From: Microbulbifer sp. Q7
GTDB taxonomy: Bacteria; Pseudomonadota; Gammaproteobacteria; Pseudomonadales; Cellvibrionaceae
DNA length: 64,000 nt
Assembly: GCF_001639145.1 (NCBI RefSeq)
Contig: NZ_LROY01000001.1
Span: 250,501 to 314,500, forward strand
Reading direction: 5' to 3'
The notes beneath the pieces are model-generated. The model ran no database searches and was not told the DNA's origin. It saw only the letters and a program-made list of their open reading frames with translations. Made by a program: the position numbers and the translations under genes. Shown here one piece after another: positions 37,146-48,209 of the stretch (positions are counted from its first letter, which is position 1; every line of letters starts with the position of its first letter).

Positions 37146-37271
37146 CAGTACTGGCAATGCCAAATAGGTTCTGCGTGAGTCCTGGCCATTCAGGTAGTCA
37201 CGCAGAACGTATTGCGGACAGTAGAGAGGCTACCCGGAAAAACTTGCCATAGCACAGGGTCATTTTTGCCG

Positions 37272-37673
37272 CTATTCCCTCTTGGGAAGTTCATCATCGA
37301 TTTCCACAATACGCCGATCATAGAAAAAATGTGCATTGGATTGAAATGCCGTAGGCAACTCACCGGGATTACATTTCCGAAATAACAATTGCGACACCAA
37401 CTTCCACCCCATGGCATTGGTGTTGTACAGCACATCACCGCAGCGTTTGCAAAATACCCGCTTCATTCTCTTGCTGGGATGCTGGTACTCGACCACATTT
37501 TCCTGCCCCTGCGCGATCTCAACCTTCTCAGGCTCCCAAGCAATAATCGAGTGGTAAGGTACCTGTAACAACTCGCGGCAATCCTCACAGTGGCAGAAAG
37601 CATGTACTTTCGGGTCGCCCGTGATGGTGACTTCCACCGCGTGACAGTCGCAACGCACTTTACTGGTCCGCAT
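37272..37673 (-). CDS. GFA family protein (glutathione-dependent formaldehyde-activating-like)
   Basis: 133 residues from the ATG at 37673, which has AGGGA 8 bases upstream; a start at 37703 is also possible. The zinc/glutathione site motifs are CDCHAVEV, FCHCEDCRELLQVPYHS and FCKRCGDVLYNTNAMGW, matching the GFA (CENP-V/GFA) fold. Most GFA homologues have no proven activity, so the formaldehyde role is only a family name. It stands alone between convergent DUF885 and co-directional katG. Confidence 0.88.
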   Translation of the reverse strand: MRTSKVRCDCHAVEVTITGDPKVHAFCHCEDCRELLQVPYHSIIAWEPEKVEIAQGQENVVEYQHPSKRMKRVFCKRCGDVLYNTNAMGWKLVSQLLFRKCNPGELPTAFQSNAHFFYDRRIVEIDDELPKRE

Positions 37674-37733
37674 CTTACATTCCCTGTTTTTTGCAGAATT
37701 CATCCATAGACTCGGTCCGTTTCACCCACCATC

Positions 37734-40281
<2,548 letters not shown>

Positions 40282-41310
40282 TCAGTGCTCGATCGTCAGC
40301 ACCACCTTGCCCACTGAAGCACCACTGCGCAGATGTTCGATGGCCTCGTGGGCGCGGGCAAACGGAAACTCACACCCCACATGCGGAGCCGGCAGGCCCA
40401 GCCCAGCGCAGCCATCCAGTAATTCCTCGAACAGGGCCTGCTCCTGCCACAGCCAGATGAGGTTGAAGGCGAGCACGGATTTATTGCTGCTGATCATGTC
40501 CATCACGTCGTAACGTGGGCGTTTTAGGTACAGCCAGGCCGCCTTGAGCCAGTTGGGTTTGTCGCCGGGAGTGAATTCGGCCGCACCGAATACCACCAGC
40601 CGCCCGGTGGGTGCCAGGGCGGCGAAGGACTGCTTCTGGATTGCGCCGCCGATGCCATCGAGTACCGCGTGTAGCGGTCGCCCGTTCAGTTGTGTGTGTA
40701 GTTGTTCGGCAAAATCGTTGCCACGTAGGATGACTTCGGAAAACCCCTGCTCGGCGAGAAACGCGCGCTTGCTTTGGGCGCTGACGGTGCCGATGGGGAT
40801 GGCCCCCATCTGCGCGGCCATACGCATGGCCTGCAAGCCGACGCCGCCGGCGGCGCTCTGGATCAGCACCACCTGCCCGGGCTTTACCGCCCCAAGTGTG
40901 GCAAGGGCGTAGTAAGCGGTGAGGCTCTGCGCGGGAAAGGCGGCGCCTTCGGCGAAGCCCCAGTGTGCGGGGATTTTCCGGCAGTGTTGCGGCGGCACAT
41001 CCACCACCGTGGCATAACCGCCGAAACGGGTGCAGCCGTAGACCCGATCCCCCACCTGCAAATCGGTAACGGCACCTTCGCCGAGAGCGGTGACTACACC
41101 GGCAAATTCCAGCCCGGGAATAAAACTGCCCTGCGGGGTTGCGGAGTAGAGTCCGGTGAGCGCGAAGATATCCGCGAAGTTCAATCCCACGGACTTTACC
41201 GCCACACGAATATGCGCACCGGACAGCGGCCCGAGCGGCTCATCGACCAGCTTCAGGTTACTGATAGCGCCCGCCTTTTGCGTGCGCCAGACTTGCCGGG
41301 TTTGCTGCAT
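40282..41310 (-). CDS. Quinone oxidoreductase / VAT-1-like zinc-independent MDR protein
   Basis: 342 residues from the ATG at 41310, which has AGGAAG 6 bases before it; a longer frame to 41505 is not family-like. This is a medium-chain dehydrogenase/reductase with the NADPH-binding VLIQSAAGGVGLQAMRMAAQ motif, GLNFADIFALTGLYS near the N-terminus (the QOR signature) and GRLVVFGAAEF. It has no structural zinc cysteines, so the quinone oxidoreductase branch fits. The exact substrate is unknown. Divergent from the FAN1-like gene, with a 193-bp gap. Confidence 0.88.
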   Translation of the reverse strand: MQQTRQVWRTQKAGAISNLKLVDEPLGPLSGAHIRVAVKSVGLNFADIFALTGLYSATPQGSFIPGLEFAGVVTALGEGAVTDLQVGDRVYGCTRFGGYATVVDVPPQHCRKIPAHWGFAEGAAFPAQSLTAYYALATLGAVKPGQVVLIQSAAGGVGLQAMRMAAQMGAIPIGTVSAQSKRAFLAEQGFSEVILRGNDFAEQLHTQLNGRPLHAVLDGIGGAIQKQSFAALAPTGRLVVFGAAEFTPGDKPNWLKAAWLYLKRPRYDVMDMISSNKSVLAFNLIWLWQEQALFEELLDGCAGLGLPAPHVGCEFPFARAHEAIEHLRSGASVGKVVLTIEH

Positions 41311-41503
41311 GAAGACTTCCTTCCAGATGTACTGTGTTTTTTGCAGGGTAACGGTAGCGGGGCACCCAACACCAGCGGACCGGATATGTCCCGCCGGTCG
41401 GTCGCCGGTTTGTTCACGTTGCGCGAGTGCTGTATAACCATACAGCACTGGGCGATAATGCCGCCCACCGCTTGAGCACACTCCCAGATATCTGAATTCC
41501 CCC

Positions 41504-43171
41504 ATGGCCGATCCCGTCGAACTGGCACCGGACTACTACCTCAGCAACTTCCACGCGCTGGTGGACTTTGTGGTGGCGCGTTATGAAGCGCTGCTGAGCG
41601 ACGACGAACGGCAGTTCTACCGTCAGTTCCGGGCGCTGACGACCAACAGCCAGCGTCTTTACGTGCGCCTGCTATCGCGCAAGGGCGTGCCCTCCTCCGC
41701 CGGCGCGCTGTTCCGGCAACACAAGCTGGCTTACGGGGAGATCAGCGATCTGCCCGCGGCGGTGGAAGAACTGGTGATCAGCGGCCTGTTGCAGCGCAAC
41801 CCGTCGCTGGCACTGGCCGAAATCCTGCCGCTGTTTACCAAGCACGAACTGCTCGCCAGCAGCCCCGAGCCGCTGCCCAAAACCCTGAAACGCCCGGCCG
41901 TGGAACAGGCGCTGCTCGCGCAGCAGGCGGCGCCCATTCAAAACGCCCTGACAGTGGACGAACCGCTGGTGGCGGTGCAGGCGGCGGCGCACTTCGAAAC
42001 CTTCAAGCTGCTGTTTTTTGGCAACCTGAACCAGGACCTGACCGACTATGTGCTGCGGGACCTGGGACTGTTCCGCTATGAACGCTACCCGCTCGAGCGG
42101 GAACAGCTGCCGTTTAAGGACCGCGCGCAGATCGAACAGCACCTGCGTTATTACGACTGCCTGGCAGAAGCCGAGTGCGCGCTGGCCGCCGATGCGCCCG
42201 CGATCAATGCACTGGCGGCGCAGCTCCCCGCCGGTATCGACGGCGACCGCACCCTGCACCGACGCCTGGACCGGCTACGCCTGACCCTGGCGCGACAACT
42301 GGAGCGGCTCGATGCACTGGATGACGCCGATGCGCTGTACCGCCTGTGTAGCCGCCCGCCGGCGCGGGAGCGGCAAGCGCGGATCGCGGTGGCCCGTGGT
42401 GAACCCGCGGCCGCGCTGGCCCTGTGTGCGGAGATCATCGCCAACCCGCACAACGAGGCGGAACGCGCGTTTGCACGGAATTTCGGGCACCGCACCGCGA
42501 AGAAAATCGGCGACGGTGATACCTGGCCGGCACCGCGCCGACACAAACCGCCAACGGACACCGTCGCGCTGCCCCCTACCGGGGCGCGGGTAGAACTGCT
42601 CGCCGCGGAACACCTTGCGCCAAGCGCCTCGGACGATCACTGCTTCTACGTGGAAAACACCCTGTTTAACGGGGTACTGGGTCTCGCGATCTGGGACATT
42701 CTGTTCGCGCCGGTGCCGGGGGCTTTCTTCAATCCCTTTCAGGTAGCGCCGAGCGACTTCCGCACCCCCGATTTTTATCCACAGCGCAGCGCCGCACTTG
42801 AGGGCCGCCTGGCAGAACTGGCGCGGGGAAACCTGAACCGCTGGGTTTGGCAGCACTTTCACGAAAAGCACGGCATTGCCAATCCGCTGGTGGCCTGGGA
42901 AGCCTTGCCAGAATCCCTGCTGACGCTGGCGCTGGAGCGTATACCCACGGAACACTGGCTGGCGCTGTTCCGCCGCCTGCTGGGTGATATCGCCCATCAC
43001 CGCAACGGCCTGCCGGACCTGATCCGGTTCCCCGCGGCGGGCAGCTACGAACTGGTGGAAGTCAAAGGCCCCGGTGATCGCCTGCAGCAAAACCAGCAGC
43101 GCTGGCTGGCCTACTTTGCCACGCACCAGATCCCACACCGGGTTTTGCATGTGGAGTGGGCAACGCCGTGA
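41504..43171 (+). CDS. FAN1-like VRR-NUC domain nuclease
   Basis: 555 residues. The C-terminal VRR-NUC domain is clear: NGLPDLIRF (Asp near residue 505), then YELVEVKGPGDRLQQNQ (Glu-x-Lys near 520), the PD-(D/E)XK core of FAN1. The N-terminal part has the SAP-like region with RLYVRLLSRKGV near residue 50 and the TPR-like helices of the bacterial FAN1 layout. FAN1 cuts flaps and unhooks interstrand crosslinks. The stop overlaps the start of the helicase gene by 4 bases (GTGA), a sign of translational coupling. Confidence 0.9.
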   Translation: MADPVELAPDYYLSNFHALVDFVVARYEALLSDDERQFYRQFRALTTNSQRLYVRLLSRKGVPSSAGALFRQHKLAYGEISDLPAAVEELVISGLLQRNPSLALAEILPLFTKHELLASSPEPLPKTLKRPAVEQALLAQQAAPIQNALTVDEPLVAVQAAAHFETFKLLFFGNLNQDLTDYVLRDLGLFRYERYPLEREQLPFKDRAQIEQHLRYYDCLAEAECALAADAPAINALAAQLPAGIDGDRTLHRRLDRLRLTLARQLERLDALDDADALYRLCSRPPARERQARIAVARGEPAAALALCAEIIANPHNEAERAFARNFGHRTAKKIGDGDTWPAPRRHKPPTDTVALPPTGARVELLAAEHLAPSASDDHCFYVENTLFNGVLGLAIWDILFAPVPGAFFNPFQVAPSDFRTPDFYPQRSAALEGRLAELARGNLNRWVWQHFHEKHGIANPLVAWEALPESLLTLALERIPTEHWLALFRRLLGDIAHHRNGLPDLIRFPAAGSYELVEVKGPGDRLQQNQQRWLAYFATHQIPHRVLHVEWATP

Positions 43172-45672
43172 GTGAGTCTCCAGCAGAAGCACAAGAACAA
43201 ACCGCGCTCGACACCACGCTGCAACTTTCCGTGGGCGAGCTGGTGGCCTTCGCCTGCCGCAGCGGGGACCTGGTGGGCGAGCCCTCCGGCGGGCCCACCG
43301 CACAAGAGGGGATACGCGCGCACCAGCGACTGCAGAAAAAACGCCCCGCGGGCAGTGAAGCGGAATACCGCCTGCAGGAAACCGTGGAGCAGGACGGCCA
43401 AACCGTGGTACTCAGCGGCCGGGTGGATATCCTGCACCCCCAGCCGGACCTGCACCGCGCGGCGCAGCTGGACGAGATAAAAACCACCTATGTGCCGCCG
43501 CACAAACTGGCGGAATCCGCCCGCGACCTGCACTGGGCACAGCTGAAAATTTACGGTTTCTGCTACGGGCTGCAACAGCAGTTCTCCGCCGACACGCCGC
43601 TGGCGCTGCAGATGCTGTGGCACAACCTGAAGGAAAAAAAGACCTACCCCGAATCCCGCGAGTTCCGCTGGCACGAGCTGGAAACCTTCGCCCGAACCGC
43701 GCTTTCCACCTACCTGCAGTGGCACCGGCGCTGGCAGGCCCACCGACAGGCGGTGCGCGCCTCCGCGCGCGCACTGGCCTTTCCGTTTGCGGAATACCGG
43801 GCGGGCCAGCGCGCACTGGCGGTGGCGGCCTACCGCTGCCTGCGCGATGGCGGTGAACTGCTGGTGGAGGCTCCCACCGGTATCGGCAAAACCATCAGCA
43901 CCCTGTTCCCGGCGATCAAGGCCGTGGGGGAAACAACCCTCGACCAGCTGATGTATCTCACCGCGAAAAATTCCGGCCGCCAGGTGGTACGGGAAACCGC
44001 CGCGCGGCTGCACGCCGGCGGGCTGACCCTGTCGGTACTGGAACTGCAGGCGCGGGACAAAACCTGTGCCTGCAATCTTGGCCTGTGCAGCCGCGACGAT
44101 GCGGGTATCTGCCCGCGTACCCGCGGCTTCTTCGACCGGTTGCCGGAAGCGCGCCGCGCCCTGCTGGGGCGCCCGCTGCTGACGCCGGAGGTGATTGCCG
44201 AAGAGGCGGACCGCCTGCAGCTGTGCCCGTTTGCGCTGTCGCTGCAGATGTTGCCTTGGGCAGACCTGGTGGTGTGCGACTTCAACTACGTGTTCGATCC
44301 GCTGGTGCAAATGCACGGCCTGCGCGACGCGCGCCTGCAACGCGCGCTGCTGATCGACGAAGCGCACAACCTCAGCGACCGCGCGCGGGCCATGTTCAGC
44401 GCGAAACTCAGCCGCGCGGATAGCCGCCGTGCTGCCGCCGCCTGCAAGGGTTCCCACCCCGCGCTGCAGCGCGCTATTCAGTCGTTGGTGCGCGCACTGG
44501 ATAGCTGGGTAGAGCAGCGGCGGGAATCGGGGCAGCAGGCCGCGCCGCCGGGCAAGCCAGAAAAGATTGAAAAAGTAGACGAGAAAAGAGTCGCAAGAGA
44601 AAACGGAAAAACAACCGAACTGTGGATCACCGCGCTCGCCGATGGCGCGCCCCACAAGGTGAGCGCGGCGGTGCACAAGGTATTGCTGGTGGTGAGCCAG
44701 TTGTGGGAGCAGTCGCAGGCACCACCGGAAGCCATTGTCGACTGGCTGCGGGCCCTGTTCCGCTACCAGACTGTGGAGCAGCTGGCGGCAGAGCACCACC
44801 GCTGTATTACCCGTGCGCAACACCTGCCAAATCGCGACAGCCGCTGGCGGGAGCAGGAAATTGAACTGCTGTGCCTGAGTGCCGCCGACTACCTGCAACA
44901 GGCCTACGCGCTGTTTCACAGCGTCATCGCGTTCTCTGCCACCCTGCGCCCGCCGGGCCATGTGGTTCGGCAACTGGGGCTGCAGGCGGAGGCGCCGTAT
45001 CTCGCCCTGCCCTCGCCGTTTGCGGCCGAGCAACTGGGGCTGTTTGTGTGCCCGTTTGTAGACACCCGCTACCGCGCCCGCCAACGGGCCAGTGACACCC
45101 TGGTGGAAATGATTGCGCGCACCTATCGCAGCCGCCCGGGCAACTACCTGGTGTTCTTCCCCTCCTACCGCTTTTTACAGCAGGTGGCCGAGCGCTTTGC
45201 CGCGCAGTACCCGGAAATTCCGCTGGTGCAGCAGGCTTCCGGCAGTTCCGATTCGCAGCGCAGCGCTTTTCTGGACAACTTCCAGAGTGGCCGCCGCAGT
45301 CTGGGATTTGCCATCATGGGAGGCGTGTTCGGCGAGGGCGTGGATTACGTGGGCGAACAGCTGGTGGGCACCATTGTGGTGGGTGTGGGCCTGCCGCAGG
45401 TCAACGAAGAACAGGAACTGCTGCGCGCGGCCTGCGAACAGCGGGGCGAAAACGGTTTCGATGCGGCCTACCGCTACCCGGGCCTGACCCGCGTGCTGCA
45501 AACCGCCGGCCGGGTAATCCGCAGCGAGAGCGACCGCGGCGTGGTCATCCTGGCCGACAACCGTTTTGCCGATCCGTTTTACCGCGCGCTGTATCCGCAG
45601 CACTGGCACCCGCAGACCTGCAATAATGGCCACGCACTTTCCGCCGCCCTCGATCATTTCTGGAATGGGTAA
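43168..45672 (+). CDS. XPD/DinG-type helicase fused to an N-terminal RecB/Cas4-like nuclease domain
   Basis: 834 residues from GTG 43168 (GGAG 11 bases upstream; GTG 43156 is the alternative). The first 145 residues show a PD-(D/E)XK nuclease: His near 52 (GIRAHQ), GRVDIL with Asp near 87, LDEIKTT with Glu and Lys near 103/105, and Q-x3-Y in WAQLKIYGFCYG. The helicase follows: Walker A EAPTGIGKT near 233, four-cysteine Fe-S region (CACNLGLC...CP), DEAH motif LLIDEAHNL near 395 and the last motif LTRVLQTAGRVIRSE. Such XPD/FANCJ-type 5'-3' helicases act in repair. It lies between FAN1-like and HExxH genes in one unit. Confidence 0.88.
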   Translation: MSESPAEAQEQTALDTTLQLSVGELVAFACRSGDLVGEPSGGPTAQEGIRAHQRLQKKRPAGSEAEYRLQETVEQDGQTVVLSGRVDILHPQPDLHRAAQLDEIKTTYVPPHKLAESARDLHWAQLKIYGFCYGLQQQFSADTPLALQMLWHNLKEKKTYPESREFRWHELETFARTALSTYLQWHRRWQAHRQAVRASARALAFPFAEYRAGQRALAVAAYRCLRDGGELLVEAPTGIGKTISTLFPAIKAVGETTLDQLMYLTAKNSGRQVVRETAARLHAGGLTLSVLELQARDKTCACNLGLCSRDDAGICPRTRGFFDRLPEARRALLGRPLLTPEVIAEEADRLQLCPFALSLQMLPWADLVVCDFNYVFDPLVQMHGLRDARLQRALLIDEAHNLSDRARAMFSAKLSRADSRRAAAACKGSHPALQRAIQSLVRALDSWVEQRRESGQQAAPPGKPEKIEKVDEKRVARENGKTTELWITALADGAPHKVSAAVHKVLLVVSQLWEQSQAPPEAIVDWLRALFRYQTVEQLAAEHHRCITRAQHLPNRDSRWREQEIELLCLSAADYLQQAYALFHSVIAFSATLRPPGHVVRQLGLQAEAPYLALPSPFAAEQLGLFVCPFVDTRYRARQRASDTLVEMIARTYRSRPGNYLVFFPSYRFLQQVAERFAAQYPEIPLVQQASGSSDSQRSAFLDNFQSGRRSLGFAIMGGVFGEGVDYVGEQLVGTIVVGVGLPQVNEEQELLRAACEQRGENGFDAAYRYPGLTRVLQTAGRVIRSESDRGVVILADNRFADPFYRALYPQHWHPQTCNNGHALSAALDHFWNG

Positions 45673-45684
45673 ATCGCAAACGCC

Positions 45685-46464
45685 ATGGGTTTAGACCGCA
45701 CCTTTTACCGCCGCAGCCCGCAACAGCGACCGCAGCAAAACGTCACCTTCAACGATGTGCGCAAGCGTTTTGATTTTCGCTCCATTGCCATCGGCCGCTG
45801 GGTGACCGAAGCGGAAAAAGCGCGCGCGGCGGGCCTGTTTTACGATGCGCTGGTCGACCTGATGACGATACTGCAGGGGCCGGAGTTGCTGGTCTCCCTG
45901 CGCGGTACCCTCGCTTTCCAGTACGGCACCGGCGGCCGCCCCGGTGTCTCCGCCCATTACGAGCCGGCGACGCGCACCTTTGCCCTGGCCAAGAATGCCG
46001 GCCCCGGTTCCATCGCCCACGAGTGGTTTCACGCACTGGACCATTACCTCGCGGACAAGGCCTTCAGTGATGCATCCGGCAAGCGCTTTGCCTCCGAGGC
46101 CTGGTTGCGCGATGCCACCCCGGTGCCGCACCCCATCAACGATGCACTGTTCGCCTGCTTCCGCGCGATCATGCTGGATGAAAGCGGGGAAAACCCCAGC
46201 GACCTGTTTCGCGCATCCAAAGCCGCAGATGCGGCCAACGGTTGCCTCTACTACGCGGAGCCCGCCGAAATGTGCGCGCGCGCCTTCGAGGCATTTGTAC
46301 AGGATGCGAGTATTGCGAATAACTTTCTGGTGGCGGGCACCAAGGCTACAGAGGAGGCCAAGCTGGGGCTCTACCCCAGCGGTGCGCACCGGGCACGGAT
46401 CAACGGGGCATTTCGCCGGTACTTTGATTTGCTCGGGCGCGCCCTGCATGGGCAGCCGGTGTGA
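45685..46464 (+). CDS. CLCA_X-like protein with HExxH zincin motif
   Basis: 259 residues, 12 bases after the helicase gene. The key motif is HEWFH at residues 112-116 in GSIAHEWFHALDHYLADKAF, the HExxH zinc site of a metalloprotease, with a downstream EPAEMCARAFEAFVQD helix that could give the third ligand. The N-terminus (VTFNDVRKRFDFRSIAIGRWV) matches what I know as CLCA_X or LPD1-like proteins, often encoded with phage or repair genes. No function has been shown to my knowledge. There is no signal peptide, so it works in the cytoplasm. Next to FAN1 and a helicase, a role in DNA-protein crosslink removal is an attractive guess. Confidence 0.7.
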   Translation: MGLDRTFYRRSPQQRPQQNVTFNDVRKRFDFRSIAIGRWVTEAEKARAAGLFYDALVDLMTILQGPELLVSLRGTLAFQYGTGGRPGVSAHYEPATRTFALAKNAGPGSIAHEWFHALDHYLADKAFSDASGKRFASEAWLRDATPVPHPINDALFACFRAIMLDESGENPSDLFRASKAADAANGCLYYAEPAEMCARAFEAFVQDASIANNFLVAGTKATEEAKLGLYPSGAHRARINGAFRRYFDLLGRALHGQPV

Positions 46465-46502
46465 CAATGCAACCGCTGCCGGGAGTTGGGATTGGACTTG
46501 GG

Positions 46503-47243
46503 TTAGGCCAGCGCCTTGAACAGCAGCGCCGCACCGGATAACGCCAGCAGCCAGCGGCAGATGCGCAGGAACGCGCGTTCATCAAGGAGTCGCTGCACAC
46601 GATAGCCGAGGTAAACACCAAGGTAGGCCACCGGCGATAGCACCAGCGCGGTCACCAGCAATTCCCGGCTCCACAAACCCGCGAGGGTGTAGGGCACCAG
46701 TTTGACCAGGTTCATCACCCCGAATACCACCCCCGCCGTGGCCAGCCAGGTGAGCTTGGGCAACCCGCGCCCGATCAGGTACATATTCAGCGGCGGGCCG
46801 CCGGCGTGAATCAGGGTACTGGTAAGCCCCGCTGTAGAGCCCCACAGCCAGGCACTGCCGGGCAGTCGCGCGGCCAGCGGTGCCAGCTTCTGCCAGAAGG
46901 CGAACAACAGGCTCAACACCCCCAGTGACAGGGTGAGCGCAAACGGCGATACCCAGGCCAGCAGCCAGCCACCCAGCGCAATGCCGAGCACCGCCGCGGG
47001 CAGCAGTTTTTTCAGTTCCTGGGCATTACGGTGCTGCCAGTAATAGGCAATGGTGCGTCCATCCATGATCAGCAGGATCGGCAGCATTAACGCCACTGCG
47101 GTTTCCACCGGCAGCACCAGCGCCAACAGCGGCACCGCGACCACGCCGGCGCCGCCGGCAAAGCCGGATTTGGAAATGCCGGTGAGCACCACGCCCAACA
47201 GGGCAAGCCCCCAGAACAGGGGGCTGCTACTGATGACGGTCAT
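46503..47243 (-). CDS. TSUP (TauE/SafE) family sulfite/anion exporter
   Basis: 246 residues with about eight hydrophobic helices. Family motifs are GISKSGFAGGAGVVAVPLL near the N-terminus and GSTAGLTSTLIHAGGPPLNM in the second half. TSUP proteins move organosulfonates, sulfite or sulfoacetate across the inner membrane; the substrate here is unknown. It lies 17 bases after the pirin gene in the same direction and probably shares its transcript. Confidence 0.88.
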   Translation of the reverse strand: MTVISSSPLFWGLALLGVVLTGISKSGFAGGAGVVAVPLLALVLPVETAVALMLPILLIMDGRTIAYYWQHRNAQELKKLLPAAVLGIALGGWLLAWVSPFALTLSLGVLSLLFAFWQKLAPLAARLPGSAWLWGSTAGLTSTLIHAGGPPLNMYLIGRGLPKLTWLATAGVVFGVMNLVKLVPYTLAGLWSRELLVTALVLSPVAYLGVYLGYRVQRLLDERAFLRICRWLLALSGAALLFKALA

Positions 47244-47260
47244 TGGCTGTCCAGCATGGT

Positions 47261-47959
47261 CTAGCCCGGCGTGCGCGGCAGGTCGAACCAGAGGGCGCTG
47301 ACACCTTCTGCGTCCGCTGTCAGTTGCAGGGTTTCTTCCATCACCCCCAGTCCGTCACCGGCGGCGAGCTCGCCATCGTTCACACCGACACCGCCGTCAA
47401 TCAGGTGCAGGTAGCCCACGCCCTTGTCGGCGGTGAGATCGATGGTTTCGCCAGGCGCCAGTTGCAGGCGGGAGATCGCCGCATCCTGGTGAACCGTCAG
47501 TGATCCGTTTGCCCCGTCCGGGGTCACCAGCGGGGTCAGTGCCCCGTTCTGCGCAATCGCTTTCTGTTCATAGCCGGGAGTCAGGTCCCGCTGGTTGGGG
47601 ATAATCCAGATCTGCAGGAACTTCAGCGGTTCGCTGGTCGAATGATTGAACTCGGAATGGGTGAGCCCGGTGCCTGCGGTCATGCGCTGCACTTCGCCGG
47701 CAGGCACCACAAAGCGATTGCCCATACTGTCTTTATGTTCGATCGCCCCTGCCAGCACGTAGGAAATAATTTCCATATCCCGATGGCCGTGGGTGTCAAA
47801 ACCCGCACCCGGCGCGACGGTATCGTCGTTGATCACCCGCAGCGCGGAAATGCCCATGTGCTTCGGGTCGTAGTAGTGACCGAAGGAAAAACTGTGGCGT
47901 GAGTCCAGCCAACCGAAATTCGCCTTGCCGCGCTCGTCGGCACGTCGTAGGTAAAGCAT
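47261..47959 (-). CDS. Pirin family protein
   Basis: 232 residues. The metal site of the N-terminal cupin is visible in GFDTHGHRDMEIISYVLAGA and LTHSEFNHS. Bicupin pirins act as quercetinases or redox sensors in some bacteria, but most are uncharacterised. The N-terminus RRADERGKANFGWLDSRHSF is the usual pirin start. Two perfect palindromes directly upstream (48043-48078) look like operator sites. TSUP exporter gene follows. Confidence 0.92.
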   Translation of the reverse strand: MLYLRRADERGKANFGWLDSRHSFSFGHYYDPKHMGISALRVINDDTVAPGAGFDTHGHRDMEIISYVLAGAIEHKDSMGNRFVVPAGEVQRMTAGTGLTHSEFNHSTSEPLKFLQIWIIPNQRDLTPGYEQKAIAQNGALTPLVTPDGANGSLTVHQDAAISRLQLAPGETIDLTADKGVGYLHLIDGGVGVNDGELAAGDGLGVMEETLQLTADAEGVSALWFDLPRTPG

Positions 47960-48042
47960 CTTGCCGTCCTCCCTATGTTGGGCCCGTTGTGAATGGCCCG
48001 TTTGACTGACATGGCGTCACTATACGAAGGCAGACACCGGGG

Positions 48043-48078
48043 ATAAATTGAATTTATTGGGATAAATCGTTCGATTTA
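48043..48078. promoter_or_regulatory. Two adjacent palindromes upstream of pirin
   Basis: ATAAATT-G-AATTTAT (48043-48057) and TAAATCG-TT-CGATTTA (48063-48078) are both perfect 7-bp palindromes, 84 to 119 bases upstream of the pirin start. They share the ATAAAT half-site and look like a paired operator; no regulator gene is next to them. Confidence 0.6.
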
Positions 48079-48147
48079 GGGAGGGCGTGCCCGGGCGGGC
48101 TGTTACGCAGTTGTGCTGCTGTGCTGTGGCACGGAAGGCAGGCAAAC

Positions 48148-48172
48148 GGCCCCGACGGTATCCGCCGGGGCC
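48148..48172 (-). terminator. Hairpin after the DUF885 gene (copy 2)
   Basis: GGCCCCGACGG and CCGCCGGGGCC pair with one mismatch around TAT, 37 bases after the DUF885 stop. Only GTTT follows in the minus direction, so it is a weak intrinsic terminator or a 3'-end stabiliser. Confidence 0.5.
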
Positions 48173-48209
48173 ACACCAACCGGTTGCGGTTTGGTGTTAC
48201 TGGTTGGCG

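Noticed and set aside
43111..45084. 657-codon frame on the minus strand inside the helicase
   Set aside because: Opposite-strand shadow; Walker A, DEAH and Fe-S cysteines support the plus strand.
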